A stretch of 64,000 nucleotides of DNA from Anniella stebbinsi (GCA_029215795.1 JARDYH010000003.1:264587562-264651561); one strand, 5' to 3'; counted from the stretch's first letter, positions 31,232-41,999 are shown. Notes: generated by a model from the letters alone, not told the origin. Made by a program: numbers and translations.

Positions 31232-31548
31232 TAGGGATGTTCATCGCCAGGAAATCCAGACCTGTTAGGGCTCAAGGATTTCCGGGAACTTTTTGGTTTT
31301 TCGTTTATTTTCGTCAGAAGACATTTGCAGAAATTGCAGCTGCAATTTGAGCAAGTCACGTAAATTACAATCAAACTTTGCACAAATCACTCAAATTCTG
31401 GTTGCAAATTTCTATTTACATTTATTTTAAAGGGAAACCCATGAGCTGGCCTGACTCATTGCAGTTCAACTGAGCCAAAGTTCGGGGGCATGAGCTGATG
31501 AAAGCTTATCAATTTCCATCCTCTGGATGGGTTCCTCCAACATCTCTT
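31232..31548. mobile_element. MITE, family I, with perfect 8-bp target duplication
   Basis: Starts TAGGGATGTTCATCGCC and ends CCTCCAACATCTCTT, inverted at about ten bases. The flanks AATAGAAA (31224-31231 and 31549-31556) are identical, so hAT-type insertion is well supported. The interior is AT-rich with TTTGCACAAATC motifs. 317 bases, no protein. Confidence 0.8.
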
Positions 31549-31595
31549 AATAGAAAAAATAAAGCATTTTCCATCCTTCCCCTCCAGGGATGCTA

Positions 31596-31829
31596 AGGGC
31601 CAGATCCATGCCAAGCAGCATACTGCAGTGTGAAACCGGTATGAAAGTGGTATATAAAAGGCAGGAGTCACACCAAGCAGGATATAGCGGTATACGGTAT
31701 GTGTCAATGGGCCCCAATACTGCCAATGCACTTCAATACTGCTATAAAGCAGCAGTGAGGCTCCTGCCTTTTATATACCACTTTTATACCGCTTTCATAC
31801 CACTATATCCTGCTTGGTGTAGATCTGGA
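31596..31829. mobile_element. MITE, family D, with duplicated end
   Basis: The right part reads as a reversed family D copy and ends CTTGGTGTAGATCTGG. The left part adds a second family D end (GGGCCAGATCCATGCCAAGC, GGTATATAAAAGGCAGGAG) before a second CACACCAAGCAGGATATAGC. So one element carries three terminal copies. Confidence 0.7.
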
Positions 31830-32642
31830 CAAGGACTTAACCAGGGAACGTCTGCATGTAAAGAAGGTGTTGTTTTACTCCTGAGCTATGGTCCCAATCC
31901 CTTGTTTTGCATAGTAACCTGCAATTCTAACTATGTACATCTACTGGACATTTTGAGGCTATGCTAACCAGGTGCAATAGTTAACTCATTTATATGCTCA
32001 TTTAGAGCTTCATTTTCATTATGATTGATTTTTTAAATGCTTGCTGAAGTGAATGATAACATTTTCTTCAGCCCTTTTAATCCACTTTGAAGATCTGTTA
32101 CTTGCTACTGGAGTTTTTTTCTCCCCATTCATTCGATTCCTGATTCATGCAAATGAGGCGTCTCAGCAGAGAGGTTCCAGAGCTAGGAAGTCATATGCAG
32201 ATTCACATTTGTAGGGATTAATTTGAGTTGATAGCTGTGAAATGGATTATTAGCATTTCTGAGAGGGAGCGAGGAAGAAGAGCGATTCAGTCTGCTCATC
32301 CTCCAAGACTTTCCCAGATCGGTGAGGATTAGATACAGCACAGGGATTGTGGGCATTCAGCTACAAATGCCGGGAAGGGTTTATTACAGACTTGCAAACA
32401 GCTACTTGCCTTGTCATCTGTGGTGAGTTAAGAATCACCATCAGGCGACCAAGCAGAAAAGCTTATGGATGTGGGATGAGAGTCGGCTCTTTTTCTTCCT
32501 TAAAGATTCCACGATGCCACAGAAATGACCAAGAAAGGTACATGTAGGGTAGTAAAAAATTGGGGGACTAGTACATTGTCAAGGCTTGTGCAAACTATTG
32601 CATATCCCCACTTAGGGTTACCAGGCTACAACCAGAAGAATA
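31830..32642. other. No gene recognised; candidate conserved non-coding stretch
   Basis: 32000-32300 lacks any repeat signature and holds an octamer-like ATGCAAATGAGG (32146-32157) and TTAATTTGAG. Function is unknown. Confidence 0.35.
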
Positions 32643-32870
32643 TGGCTGAATTCGGACGACACAATAAGCAACTGGGGTGGGGGAAACAATCGTCAGTTGT
32701 ATTGACTATCATGTCGTCTGAATGCTGCCATAGTCAACTCAGTGCTGATCCTAATCCACACCACGGTTGATTGCTTATTACCATGTTGTGTGGGGAGTAC
32801 CCCCTAGATGAACAACTGTAAAGTTGTTTATTACCCCACCATTGACTATCATGCTGTCCAAATTCAGCCT
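32643..32870. mobile_element. MITE, family F
   Basis: Inverted ends GGCTGAATTCGGACGACAC and GCTGTCCAAATTCAGCC. Inner inverted motifs TTGACTATCATG and CAACTGTAAAGTTG. TAT lies directly outside both ends, a possible 3-bp target duplication that could be chance. Confidence 0.65.
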
Positions 32871-33524
32871 ATGTGTTTTACCTTTAAACACACTGATAAA
32901 GTAAGGAAGGCATGGCCATGGCTGCCCTTTTCTCTCTTGCTCATTTGTCTGTCCATCTCCACCATCTAAGGTAATGGCTGGAGCCCACCTTTGTCCTTTT
33001 CTGGGGGGCAGACACAAGAAACCAGTTTGCAACTTCCCTGATTGCCACTTCCCATGTATTTCAAAGAGGAACCTGGAGCTTAATATGCTGAGGACGGCTT
33101 TGGTGTGGGAAATGTCTGCATCTTCTACTGCTCCATACCGTGATCTCTCCAGTTCCTAATCCCTTTCAGACATTTGTCCAGGACATGGCTGCAGAACGTT
33201 AGGCCTGGGGGCTAAATCTGGCCCACCTGGACTCTGAATCTTACCCTCCAGGAGACCCAGATGACCACAACTCTTCTCCTGGCCCTGGCCGCTTTCCCAG
33301 CTTTCCCCCCTCCATTCTCAAAGCTTGAAGGCCTCTCTTAAGGCTTAGTAGTAAGAGCTGTAAACTAAAATATGCTAGTATTTTTGGCCCTACCCTCCCT
33401 TTGCCTTCAATAACTGGAATGCCCCCCCCCCCCCGAGCTTCAATATCCCTGGTCTCCATAGGCATGGAACAGAGTCTAATGTAGTGGTGACAGACTCCTC
33501 CTTTGACCTGCACATCAAAAGATG
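32871..33524. other. No gene recognised; C-run
   Basis: C-run at 33422-33434. The part 33195-33240 (GGGGCTAAATCTGGCCCACC) resembles a MITE fragment. Confidence 0.3.
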
Positions 33525-33640
33525 TGCGTTTAAGATTGGAGAGAGAGCCTTCTCAGTAATGGCACCTTATGTGTGGAAAGGAGGCTCACTTGCCACTAAC
33601 TCCAATGTCATTTTGACACCAAGGAAAGACTTTTTTCCTT
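33525..33640 (+). pseudogene. L2-type ORF2 C-terminus fragment
   Basis: GAGAGAGCCTTCTCAGTAAT and GGCACCTTATGTGTGG encode ERAFSVMAPYVW, the conserved RAFSxxAPxLW motif near the end of L2 ORF2. Confidence 0.55.
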
Positions 33641-33643
33641 AAT

Positions 33644-33905
33644 CACCTAGCAACAATTGCATAATGTTGTAAAAATGACTACTTTACAGCCACCATTTAT
33701 GCTGGAAATGCCCAAGCCGCCATTTTGCATAACAGCAACAAGTTGGTCGGGGCCCTTGGTTTTGTCAGGTACTCAGTGATCTCTGGGGCTCTCAAGAAGT
33801 GGGCCCACAACTGCTCAAAAAATGGGCAAGTGGTGTCCGAGAGGGCAAGCATGAAGGAGTCTATCGGACTCCACCCCACACACAGACACTAAACATAGCC
33901 CTACT
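33644..33905. mobile_element. MITE, family J
   Basis: TTTACAGCCACCATTTATG, AAGCCGCCATTTTGCATAAC and a GAGTCTATCGGACTCC end are family J motifs. Confidence 0.5.
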
Positions 33906-33944
33906 CTTCTCTGGGTTCTGCTGCCCACATTGGTTCAATTGGTG

Positions 33945-34276
33945 GCTACCAGAGAAAGCCTTTTCTGTAGTTCCACCCCACCCATACATGGAAAACCCTC
34001 TCCAGGGAGATCCACCTAGCATCTTCACTCTATATAATTAGATGCCAGGTTAAGACATTCCTCCTTAAGCAGGCATTTCATGTTTAATCTGTTGCTTCTT
34101 AATTTTAGTGCTTGCTCCTCAATATATATTTCAATGTTTTTAATGTTTCATCTTGTATTATTTTTATGCTTATATTATTGTTTTTTTTATTATTTCTATT
34201 TAGTTTTGAACATTTTGTTATTGGTTGTGTATACTACCTGGAAAGGCATTTACCAGCTGGGCAGTATACAAATCTT
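33945..34276 (+). pseudogene. L2-type LINE 3' end
   Basis: AGAAAGCCTTTTCTGTAGTT encodes KAFSVV, again the L2 C-terminal motif. A T-rich 3' UTR follows and ends GGCAGTATACAAATC, then a (ATAC)n tail. Confidence 0.55.
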
Positions 34277-34304
34277 ATACATACATACATACATACATAC
34301 ATAC
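34277..34304. repeat. (ATAC)n microsatellite
   Basis: Seven ATAC units at the LINE tail. Confidence 0.9.
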
Positions 34305-35600
34305 AATGCTCCAGCTCTGGATTCTCTGTACTGAACTTGAACTAGGACTTGATCTTCTACAAGACTCGCTTCAACTATCTGGTTCTCTGGTTCTATTTAA
34401 GACTGTGATAATATTGTTTTGTTTTCCCATTCTGTTGTAATATGCCCTAGAAGTTTCAACTGAAATATTTGGAGAGAGCAATCCTGTCTCCCAGGAGTAT
34501 TGGGGCAGGGAATCCACAGTGGACCAGAGGCGACATCCAAAGTCATGCCAACTCACTTTGGACAAGATGGGAGGGGGGATTTCTTTTTCTGTCCCTGTTT
34601 GTTGTTGCCTTCCCATTGAGCACAATGGGAATGAATTAACTACTCCAGCTCCATGGCTAGGCAATGGGGGATGGATACATGGCCTCCCCTAACATGCCCC
34701 TGAAATGCTCCATTCCTGGCTCCATTAATGGTGGAAGATGGCCAGCAGAACAGCAACTGAGCTTTCCGCTGCTACATCAGGAGGGCCTTCAGCATTGGAC
34801 CTCCCTCTCTGGTTAGGGGGATGGCAGTCTGCGACATTCTATGACCCCACAGCCATTATCCTGTGGAGTATAAAATTGCTTGATTCATAAATAAAATAGA
34901 GAAAAGCAATGGATTGGATCCAATGGTCTTGTGAGTGGACTTCCGCTTGAGAAATGGGAAGTCCGCTTGTGATCAAATCTGTCTGATATAGGGTGATTAG
35001 GCCCGATCAGACCTGGGATCTAAAAAGAAGTGGAGTAATGAGGCTGCACACAGGAGCTCTTATAACATTTCTTGATTACACCAATTGCATATGTAGAATT
35101 TGCACTTCAAATCACAGAAAGCAGATATCATATACACAGAATTCAGGTCCCACTCCAATCATACGCACCACTCACTATAATGGGAGGCCAACACCATGCA
35201 GTGAGATGTTGCTCGGGAGATTTTGGGGTCTCAAGGTGTGCACAGTCCTGATGTTGCAAGGACTCCAATTTGGGCTGTTTCTGGGCCCACTTCTTTATCC
35301 ATTAATTCACAGCCACTGAGTTGGCCATTGACCGATGTCCATTAGTCACTGCATTACCTCACAGTCAATTAGCCTTTCACGGCCAAGCCAAGAGACTGCT
35401 TATTGCTGAGGGTGCAATCCTCCAGGGTGCACTGACCACAAGCCTATTTGTTATGCCACAGGAAGTTACAGTAAGTATTTCAAGTTGTTGTTCTACAGGA
35501 TGCTGCAACTGCTAACGCAGCAATCGCTGACCTCACTCTGTAAGGGCCTCTTCATCCAGTTTTCAGAAGTTCTTCTGGCATGATTTCTGAGACCTCCAGT
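34305..35600. other. No gene recognised
   Basis: No repeat family or coding motif recognised. Frames of 97 (34371-34664, minus) and 108 residues (34993-35319, plus) show no family signature. Confidence 0.3.
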
Positions 35601-36009
35601 ACCCATATTACTAATGGAATTAATACTCCACTATGGAGTACTGGATAGGTTGACCCTATGAAAAGGAGGACAGGGCTCCTGTATCTTTAACAGTTGCAAA
35701 GGACAGGGGATTTCAGCAGGTGTCATTTGTAGATACACAGAACCTGGTGAAATCCCCTCTTCATCACAACAGTTAAAGTGGCAGGAGCCCTGTCCTCTTG
35801 ACCATGTACAAAAGAGGGCAGGACTTCTGCAGCTTTAACTTTGTGATGATGAGGTAATTTCACCAGGTTCTGCATATATACAAATAACACCTGCTGAAAT
35901 TCCCTTTTCTATGAAATTGTTAAAGATACAGGAGCCCTGTCCTCCTTTTCATAGGGTCAACCTATCCAGTACTCCATAGTGGAGTATTAATTCCATTAGT
36001 AATATGGGT
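35601..36009. repeat. 409-bp palindrome around a family E MITE
   Basis: A 45-base flank, 35601-35645, is perfectly repeated in inverted orientation at 35965-36009 (both contain ACTCCATAGTGGAGTA or its mirror). A normal insertion would give direct 8-bp repeats. Here the bases next to the element are GTACTGGA and its reverse complement. Confidence 0.85.
35646..35964. mobile_element. MITE, family E
   Basis: Starts TAGGTTGACCCTATGAAAAG and ends with its reverse complement. Internal motifs are AACAGTTGCAAAGGACAG and CTTCATCACAACAGTTAAAG. It is the core of the larger palindrome. Confidence 0.85.
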
Positions 36010-36924
36010 TCCATATTAGTGGAACCCATCATCACTCATACCCTGGGAACCCATTCAACTAAAATTTAATGCATAATGTGGATACATAAGTGGTGATACA
36101 TACAGGATAACACATAAAATCAAATGTAACACACAAAATGCAATGCCTAGTCTCACATACTTGCATGATGGAACTTCCATTCACACAATGGGACTTCCAC
36201 TCACACAATTGTACTTCTGCTCATTCAAAGGACTTCTCCATCCTTTCTTTTCCCTGTAGCCCCCTGTGTGTCCACTAATCTGCTCCAAAGGATCCCCAAA
36301 CCTCCTAGAATGGATTTGAGGGCATGCTGCAGGCTGCAGATGGAAAGGGAAATCCATTCTTCCAGCAGTTTTCCTTCTGTTAGTGGAATATGGCTATTAG
36401 ATACAACCCCTTATGCATACCTCCAGCTCCAGAGAGACACTAAAATACCTCTCCCCAAAAAAATTACTCCCCCCAGAATTAATTTGCTCAAGATTAATGT
36501 CTGAAAGGACTCTTGTATTTGTATGCAAGTACCAGTATTTCGAATTGAGAAGCTTTATTCTGCAAAAATTATAACATGGGAAATATAATACCTTATCTGA
36601 CCCCCTTTGAAATAATTATTTTTTTGAAATCAAAGGGCAAAGAGGCTTACCTTGGATTTACCAGCTGTCATTAAATTTGGAGGCTATAAAATGTAACTCT
36701 CTTGAGCCTAAGTGGGTGAAGTTGAATGTTTACAATGCCACTCATGGATTGTGTTTGGCAATCAGTGTTCACAAAGGCTTCTGCACACACCCACATGTGC
36801 TAATATGAAGGAGAATAATTGGAACAGAACAGTGGTGCCACTTGTATTGAATCTAGCATACTAAAATCTTTATATTTGCATTCTGGATCTGCTGACATTT
36901 CTCAAGACTCTTATTCTGTGCCTA
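36010..36924. other. No gene recognised
   Basis: 36140-36240 has short near-repeats of ACAATGGGACTTCCACTCAC. No coding motif. Confidence 0.35.
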
Positions 36925-37375
36925 TTCATAGAATCATAGAATCATAGAATCTTAGAATAGTAGGGTTGGAAGGGGCCCACAAGGCCATTGAGTCCAACCC
37001 CCTGCTCAATGCAGGAATCCGCCTTAAAGCAGACCTGACAGATGGCTGTCCAGCTGCCTCTTGAAGGCCTCTAGTGTGGGAGAACCCACCACCTCCCTAG
37101 GTAATTGGTTCCATTGTCGTACTTCTCTCACAGTCAGGAAGTTTTCCTTCATGTCCAGTTGGAATCTGGCTTCCTGTAACTTGAGCCCATTATTCCGCAT
37201 CCTGCACTCTGGGATGATCAAGAAGAGATCCTGGCCCTCCTCTGTGTGACAACCTTTCAGGTATTTGAAGAGTGCTATCGTGTCTCCCCTCAGTCTTCTC
37301 TTCTCCAGGCTAAATGTGCCCAGTTCTTTCAGTCTCTCCTCGTCTAGATATTTGCAGCAAATGAAATGATGCACA
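36925..37375 (-). pseudogene. CR1 LINE, ORF2 end and 3' UTR
   Basis: Three CATAGAAT octamers at 36927-36950 mark the CR1 3' end on the minus strand. The frame 37374-37024 reads [56 protein letters not shown] and GSPTLEAFKRQLDSHLSGLL, the intact last 110 or so residues of CR1 ORF2. The copy is 5'-truncated, as is usual. Confidence 0.9.
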
Positions 37376-37458
37376 ATTAGAAGCCGATTTCTTGCATTTC
37401 TGGTAGAACGAATTATGGGGTGAATTGGTGTGGATGATGGAGCAGATGTTTTAAAAAA

Positions 37459-37665
37459 ATGCTACTCCCATGTGCCCATTGTTGGACCTACATGAATATA
37501 AGAAAGATAGTTCTAAAAGAGCATTATGAATGGATTTTGAACCTCTCGACAGTAGCAAAACTGTTGGTTGCAAAGAAATGTCATGATTCAGGTACACCTA
37601 TTCTGGAAGAGTGGCTGGCAAAGAATATTTGGAAATTAGCAGAAAAGTCAAACCTAATCAAATAA
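37459..37665 (+). pseudogene. L1-like ORF2 C-terminal fragment
   Basis: The frame reads ILNLSTVAKLLVAKKCHDSG, then TPILEEWLAKNIWKLAEKSN. It resembles the cysteine-poor end of vertebrate L1 ORF2, where an (A/L)KxLxAKxW...P...EEW pattern is common. It is short and diverged. Confidence 0.4.
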
Positions 37666-37992
37666 TGCCCATCTAAGATAAGTCAGAAAATGACAAGAGG
37701 CTTTTAGAGAGGTGACCCTTTTATAGGCTTGGCTCATGAGTTTGCTCCCACTGCTGACTATGGGGAGGTCCCCTAACTCCTGCAGGTCATTCTGCCCCCC
37801 CCCCAAATCCTGCTCCTCTGGAGCAGTGAAGGAGTTTCATTGGATGGTGGAATTGGCAAAAGCTGTCCTCCCAATTCCACCAGGTGGATCCTCCACTGGA
37901 GCTAAGGCCTTCCATGAATGGGACAAAGCCCTTGCATTTGATGAAGGTATGATTTAAGGTGTATTTTAAATAGTTTTGTAAATAGCTTTTAT
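37666..37992. other. No gene recognised
   Basis: C-run at 37796-37804. No repeat family recognised. Confidence 0.3.
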
Positions 37993-38320
37993 GGTAAGGA
38001 ATGTTGGAGAAATCTGTTTGGGAGGTGGAGTTCCCTGTGTTTTCCTAGGTCCCACCCACCCCTGGATTTCATTTGGGTTCTTGCTGTGGCACATGACTCA
38101 GTCTGCAGTGAGTCTGGACAGTTTGCAGATTTTCCAGGCATTTAGTGCATCCCCCTTGCAGGTTCCCCAATTTGTACAACTTTGTAAGCAATTTGTGCAC
38201 ATTAGGGCCATTTGCATGCAAGTGATGGCCAAATTTGTGCAAATTGCTCAGACATCTGTGCAAATTTGGAACCTGCAGTAAAATGTGCAAAAGAAGTTCC
38301 TGGGGTTCAGGGGAAAATGA
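37993..38320. mobile_element. MITE, family I, partial
   Basis: Starts TAAGGAATGTTGGAGAAATC. The interior has repeated TTTGTGCAAATTG and GTGCACATTAGGGCC motifs. Confidence 0.5.
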
Positions 38321-38380
38321 GTAGTTTATGGTTTTAATTTTAAAAAACTGCTCAGAGAGATTTGGCTATTGGGAGGTATA
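38321..38380 (+). mobile_element. LINE 3' tail fragment
   Basis: AAACTGCTCAGAGAGATTTG and GCTATTGGGAGGTATAGGAA resemble the AACCGCCCAGAGAGCTT tail at 11390. Confidence 0.55.
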
Positions 38381-38402
38381 GGAATCTTCACCATTGTCAT
38401 CA

Positions 38403-38675
38403 TCATCCCAGAGTGCGGGACACACAGAATATTGGGCTCAAGTTACAGGAAGCCAGATTCTGGCTGGACATCAGGAAAAGCTTCCTGACTGTTAGAGCAG
38501 TACGACAATGGAACCAATGACTGAGGGAGGTCGTGGGCTCTCCCACATTAGAGGCCTTCAAGAGGCAGCTGGGCAGCTATATATCAGAGATGCTTTAAGG
38601 TGGATTCCTGCATTGAGCAGGGGATTGGACTCAATGGCCTTATAGGCCCCTTCCAACTCTATTATTCTATGATTC
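38403..38675 (+). pseudogene. CR1 LINE 3' end
   Basis: Encodes the CR1 C-terminal motif in broken frame (LQEARFWLDIRKSFLTVRAV, then SPTLEAFKRQLGSYI). It ends GGCCCCTTCCAACTCTATTA and TTCTATGATTCAATGAT, the CR1 octamer tail. Confidence 0.85.
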
Positions 38676-39121
38676 AATGATCATCACCATCAACAATATC
38701 TTTTAGATATCAGTACATACATGAGCTTTTCATTGTTGTTGCTTTGTAAGGCATTTATGCTTTGTTCTTCAGACAGAACGGCTCCCAAAGGGGCTTAAAC
38801 ATCCATAAAAACAAGACAGCACTTGCTCTCTGGTTCACAATCCACAAAGACAGGATACAAGAGGAAAAAGAATCTGCACAGAAGAGGAAAAGAAGAAAAC
38901 TCAGGTATCCGTTCCTAATTGTAAATGTTTCTGGAATACAGATGTAATGCTTTAGTGGCTGTACTGAAGCTGGAAATTGTTGGTCGCCTTATCACAACCA
39001 GATGGAATGAAAACTTATTTTTTTCTTTGTTTATGTGTATTGTTTTGTTTACTAGTAACATCATCATAATCAACAACAACAACAGCAACACTTCATATTT
39101 GCAAATCATTGCCTACTTGCT
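38676..39121. other. No gene recognised; part of a MIR-like repeat at the right
   Basis: The last 50 bases may be the start of a MIR-like SINE continued at 39791. Otherwise no repeat or coding signal. Confidence 0.35.
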
Positions 39122-39129
39122 ATTACAAC

Positions 39130-39782
39130 TAGGGGTGTGCACGCCAAAAAAATATCATCGGTTATCGTTATCGTCATTTCGAACCAAAAAAATTTAGTGT
39201 CTTCATTCATATCGTCGGTGAACCATATCGTCTTCAGGATAATTATTGTGACAAAACAATATTTTTGCAGCCCTATTTTTAAAGAAAAAATGCCTATAAC
39301 TTCTGTATTTTAAAAGTTAGTGGCTTGAAACTTGGTCATAATGCTTATGGGGTATGCCTAAGTATGTGTATGAAATTTGAGATTGATCCTTCCAACCCTC
39401 GATTTTATATGAATTTATTGAAGATCGTTTCAGTTCTGACAGATCAGAATGACAGCTCACCATGTGCGTTCATTCAGACCTGTCAGAACAGAAACGATCT
39501 TTTTAAAATTCATATAAAATCTAGGGTTGGAGGAATCGATCTCAAATTTCATACACATACTTAGGCATAACCCATAAGCACTGTGACCAAGTTTCAAGCC
39601 TCTAACTTTTAAAATACAGACGTTAGAGGTATATTTATATGGCAGTCAGATAAAACGATAAAATCGCCCGAAAATTATCGTCTCCGATGATTATTGTAGG
39701 TTTGTCTATTGTATTGTCATCGTTAAACACATGCACGATAACAACCTTATCGTACATTTTAACGATACAATACACATCCCTA
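39130..39782. mobile_element. hAT-like MITE, family H, with perfect 8-bp target duplication
   Basis: Starts TAGGGGTGTGCACGCC and ends ACACATCCCTA. The flanks ATTACAAC (39122-39129 and 39783-39790) are identical. The 653-base interior is a palindrome centred near 39455, with arms containing GAAACGATC/GATCGTTTC and AATTTGAGATTGATCC or its mirror. Each arm contains one module (CCTATAACTT...TTTTAAAAGTTAG...GAAACTTGGTCA) like the family B units. TATCGTTATCG motifs fill the subterminal zones. Confidence 0.9.
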
Positions 39783-39960
39783 ATTACAACAACTTTGTAA
39801 GGTAAGCCAACGTTACAGTCCTGTTACAGGTTGTGCATTGGGGGGACTGAGGCTTTGAGAGCGTGGCTTGCCTAAGGCCACCTAGCGAATTCAGGGCAGA
39901 TGTGAAACTCAAACTAGAGCTTCCTCATTTTTAGCTCAGTTTCTGAGCTCCTAAACTCCA
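39783..39960 (+). mobile_element. MIR-like (CORE-type) SINE fragment
   Basis: TTTGTAAGGTAAGCCA, then ACTGAGGCTTTGAGAGCGTG, GCTTGCCTAAGGCCACCTAG and a GTGAAACTCAAACTAGAG end follow the MIR core order. The family H element inserted into it. Confidence 0.6.
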
Positions 39961-40098
39961 CCAGCATTCTTAATTGAACAAGCTAGCCTGGCAGGCAACT
40001 ATGTGAAACCTGTTCTCATGCTGCTCAATCATAAGTGAAGGTGTACAATTTGGTGTGTGTGAGAGTGTGTGTGCAAAAAAGGCCAATGGGGCTGTACG

Positions 40099-40371
40099 TA
40101 GGCTGACCCTATGAAAAGGAGGACAGGGCTCATGTAACTTTAACAGTTGTAGAGAAAAGGGAATTTCAGCCAGTGTCATTAAAGGTGCAGGCACTATACT
40201 AGAGTGACCATATACAAAAGAAGGCAGGGCCCCTGCACCTTTAACTGTTGTGATGAATAGGGAATTTCACCAGGAACTAATTGCATACAAATGACACTGG
40301 CTGAAATTCCCTTTTCTCTACAACTGTTAAAGTTACATGAGCCCTGACCTGGATTTTATCTGGTCACCCTA
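40099..40371. mobile_element. MITE, family E, first copy with internal deletion
   Basis: Starts TAGGCTGACCCTATGAAAAG and ends ATCTGGTCACCCTA. Relative to full copies it lacks about 40 bases after CAGTGTCATT. The right end belongs to the 14573-type subfamily (TGGATTTTATCTGG), so the two ends differ. Confidence 0.8.
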
Positions 40372-40436
40372 ACCCTGGGGAGCCACTGCCATTCAGTGTT
40401 GACAATACTGGGCTAGATCGACCAATGGTCAGATCC
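40372..40436 (-). mobile_element. Squamate dispersed repeat, 65-base piece
   Basis: ATACTGGGCTAGATCGACCA and ATGGTCAGATCC are the reverse complement of a repeat type whose other orientation begins at 40986 (CCTAGTCCAGTATCATCAAC). Confidence 0.5.
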
Positions 40437-40756
40437 TAGGCTGACCATCTGAAAAGGAGGACAGGGCTCATATAACTTTAACAGTTGTAGAGAAAAGGGA
40501 ATTTCAGCCAGTCTCATTTGTATGCAATTAGTTCCTGGTGAAATTCCCTCTTCATCACAATAGTTAAAGGTGCAAGCACTATACTAGAGTCACCATATAC
40601 AAAAGAAGGCAGGGCCCCTCCAACTTTAATTGTTGTGATGAAGAGGGAATTTCACCAGGAACTAATTGCATACAAATGACACTGGCTGAAATTCCCTTTT
40701 CTCTACAACTGTGAAAGTTACAGGAGCCCTGTCCTCCTTTTCAGATGGTCAGCCTA
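40437..40756. mobile_element. MITE, family E, second copy
   Basis: Starts TAGGCTGACCATCTGAAAAG and ends with the near-perfect reverse complement CTTTTCAGATGGTCAGCCTA. It is full length, 320 bases. Confidence 0.85.
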
Positions 40757-40985
40757 GCTGTATGCAGCCCACAGCCTGTGTGAGGCCCACCCTTGTCTAA
40801 ACAAATATATATGGCAGTGAAGAAGGGGCATGTTCAAGGGTAGGCTTAGGAAATACCACAGTGACATTGGTGTGGGGAGGGGAAGTATATGAAATGCACA
40901 CTGCAGCAAGACTATATGTCCATGCGACACATCTCTGTAGCCCCTTCTCAGAAGAGCAGACAGCCTGGTAAGTGTGTCTTTGTAC

Positions 40986-41165
40986 TTAAGAACATAGGGC
41001 CATAGGGGGCTACTGTTGGCCCACCTAGTCCAGTATCATCAACACTGACCGACTGTGGCAATTGAGGGATTCAGGTAGGAGTCTTCCCTAGCCCTACCTG
41101 GTGATAGAACCTGGGAAGATTCGAATACAAAGCATGCACTTTACCCACTGAGTTCTGGCCCCTTC
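40986..41165 (+). mobile_element. Squamate dispersed LINE/SINE-type repeat
   Basis: AAGAACATAGGGCCATAGGG, CCTAGTCCAGTATCATCAAC, CCCTAGCCCTACCTGGTGAT and CAAAGCATGCACTTTACCCA follow a repeat order I recognise from lizards. I cannot name the family. Confidence 0.5.
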
Positions 41166-41734
41166 TCCAAGCGACTCCGCCTGGTCACGCTTTGGTCTGT
41201 GCGGGCGTTGTAAGTTCTGCATCAACGGATATTCAGGTCTGAAGGTTGTCAGCAAACCTTGTCAGAATGACTAAAGGAAAACAAAATGAGGCAGTTCTGT
41301 TTTACAGCGTGCTTGAAAGATCACGGATCATTTGTCCTTCAAACTGGGAAAGGTCTATGGCATTTGACAAAAGCAGTCTTTGCCATCCGTTATTGTTACT
41401 GGGTGTTTTTTTTACCCCAATAAGATGAGCCCTGCATGCTCCCCCCCCCCCCCTCAAATAGCATGAGCTTGCAAGACTGAATGTGCAAATTCTAGACTTT
41501 GCCTCCTGTTTCTGAATTCAGCAGAACAGGGGCCTTTGTTTGCCAGTCTTTCTGGGGCCTAAAGTGAAGCGTCGGCTCCCTCTTCTGTAAGCATGGAGAA
41601 ATGCATAGGGAAGCTATTCCGTATCACAGCAGTCCGTGCAAGAAACAGTGGCAGAGAGTGAGACTAGCATATATGTTCGTCAACAATGTGCTTTGTTGCT
41701 GATGTATCCCAAACTGAATCGGGCTGATTTAAAC
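41166..41734. other. No gene recognised; C-run
   Basis: C-run at 41441-41452. No coding or repeat motif identified. Confidence 0.3.
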
Positions 41735-41961
41735 TAAGGATGTTGGAGAAATCTACAATGGATTTAAATGAGTTTCAATTTATATTAATCCAACCTGCGG
41801 TTTCCACTTTTTCCAGGTCATGTGGATTTCATGGACTTGCAGACCGTTTGTTTGTTTGTTTGTTTGTTTTTTACTTGGGGGTGTGTGCAAAAAGTGTGCA
41901 CTGCCCACATTAGCAGAAATGCACATTTGTAAACAAGAACAACTTTCTTGTACATCCCCTT
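41735..41961. mobile_element. MITE, family I
   Basis: Starts TAAGGATGTTGGAGAAATC and ends TTGTACATCCCC. Contains a (GTTT)n tract at 41850-41869 and GTGTGCACTGCCCACATTAG. Confidence 0.5.
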
Positions 41962-41999
41962 AAAACTCTGATTCTGTCAATGAGCACACAAGAGAACAA

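Larger units (their letters stand above)
40099..40756. mobile_element. Apparent composite of two family E MITEs
   Basis: Two family E copies (40099-40371 and 40437-40756) flank 65 bases. The outer flanks GCTGTACG (40091-40098) and GCTGTATG (40757-40764) match at 7 of 8 bases. The inner flanks (ACCCTGGG, TCAGATCC) match neither each other nor the outer pair. The simplest reading is that the whole block moved as one unit, or that one copy was altered after insertion. Confidence 0.65.
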
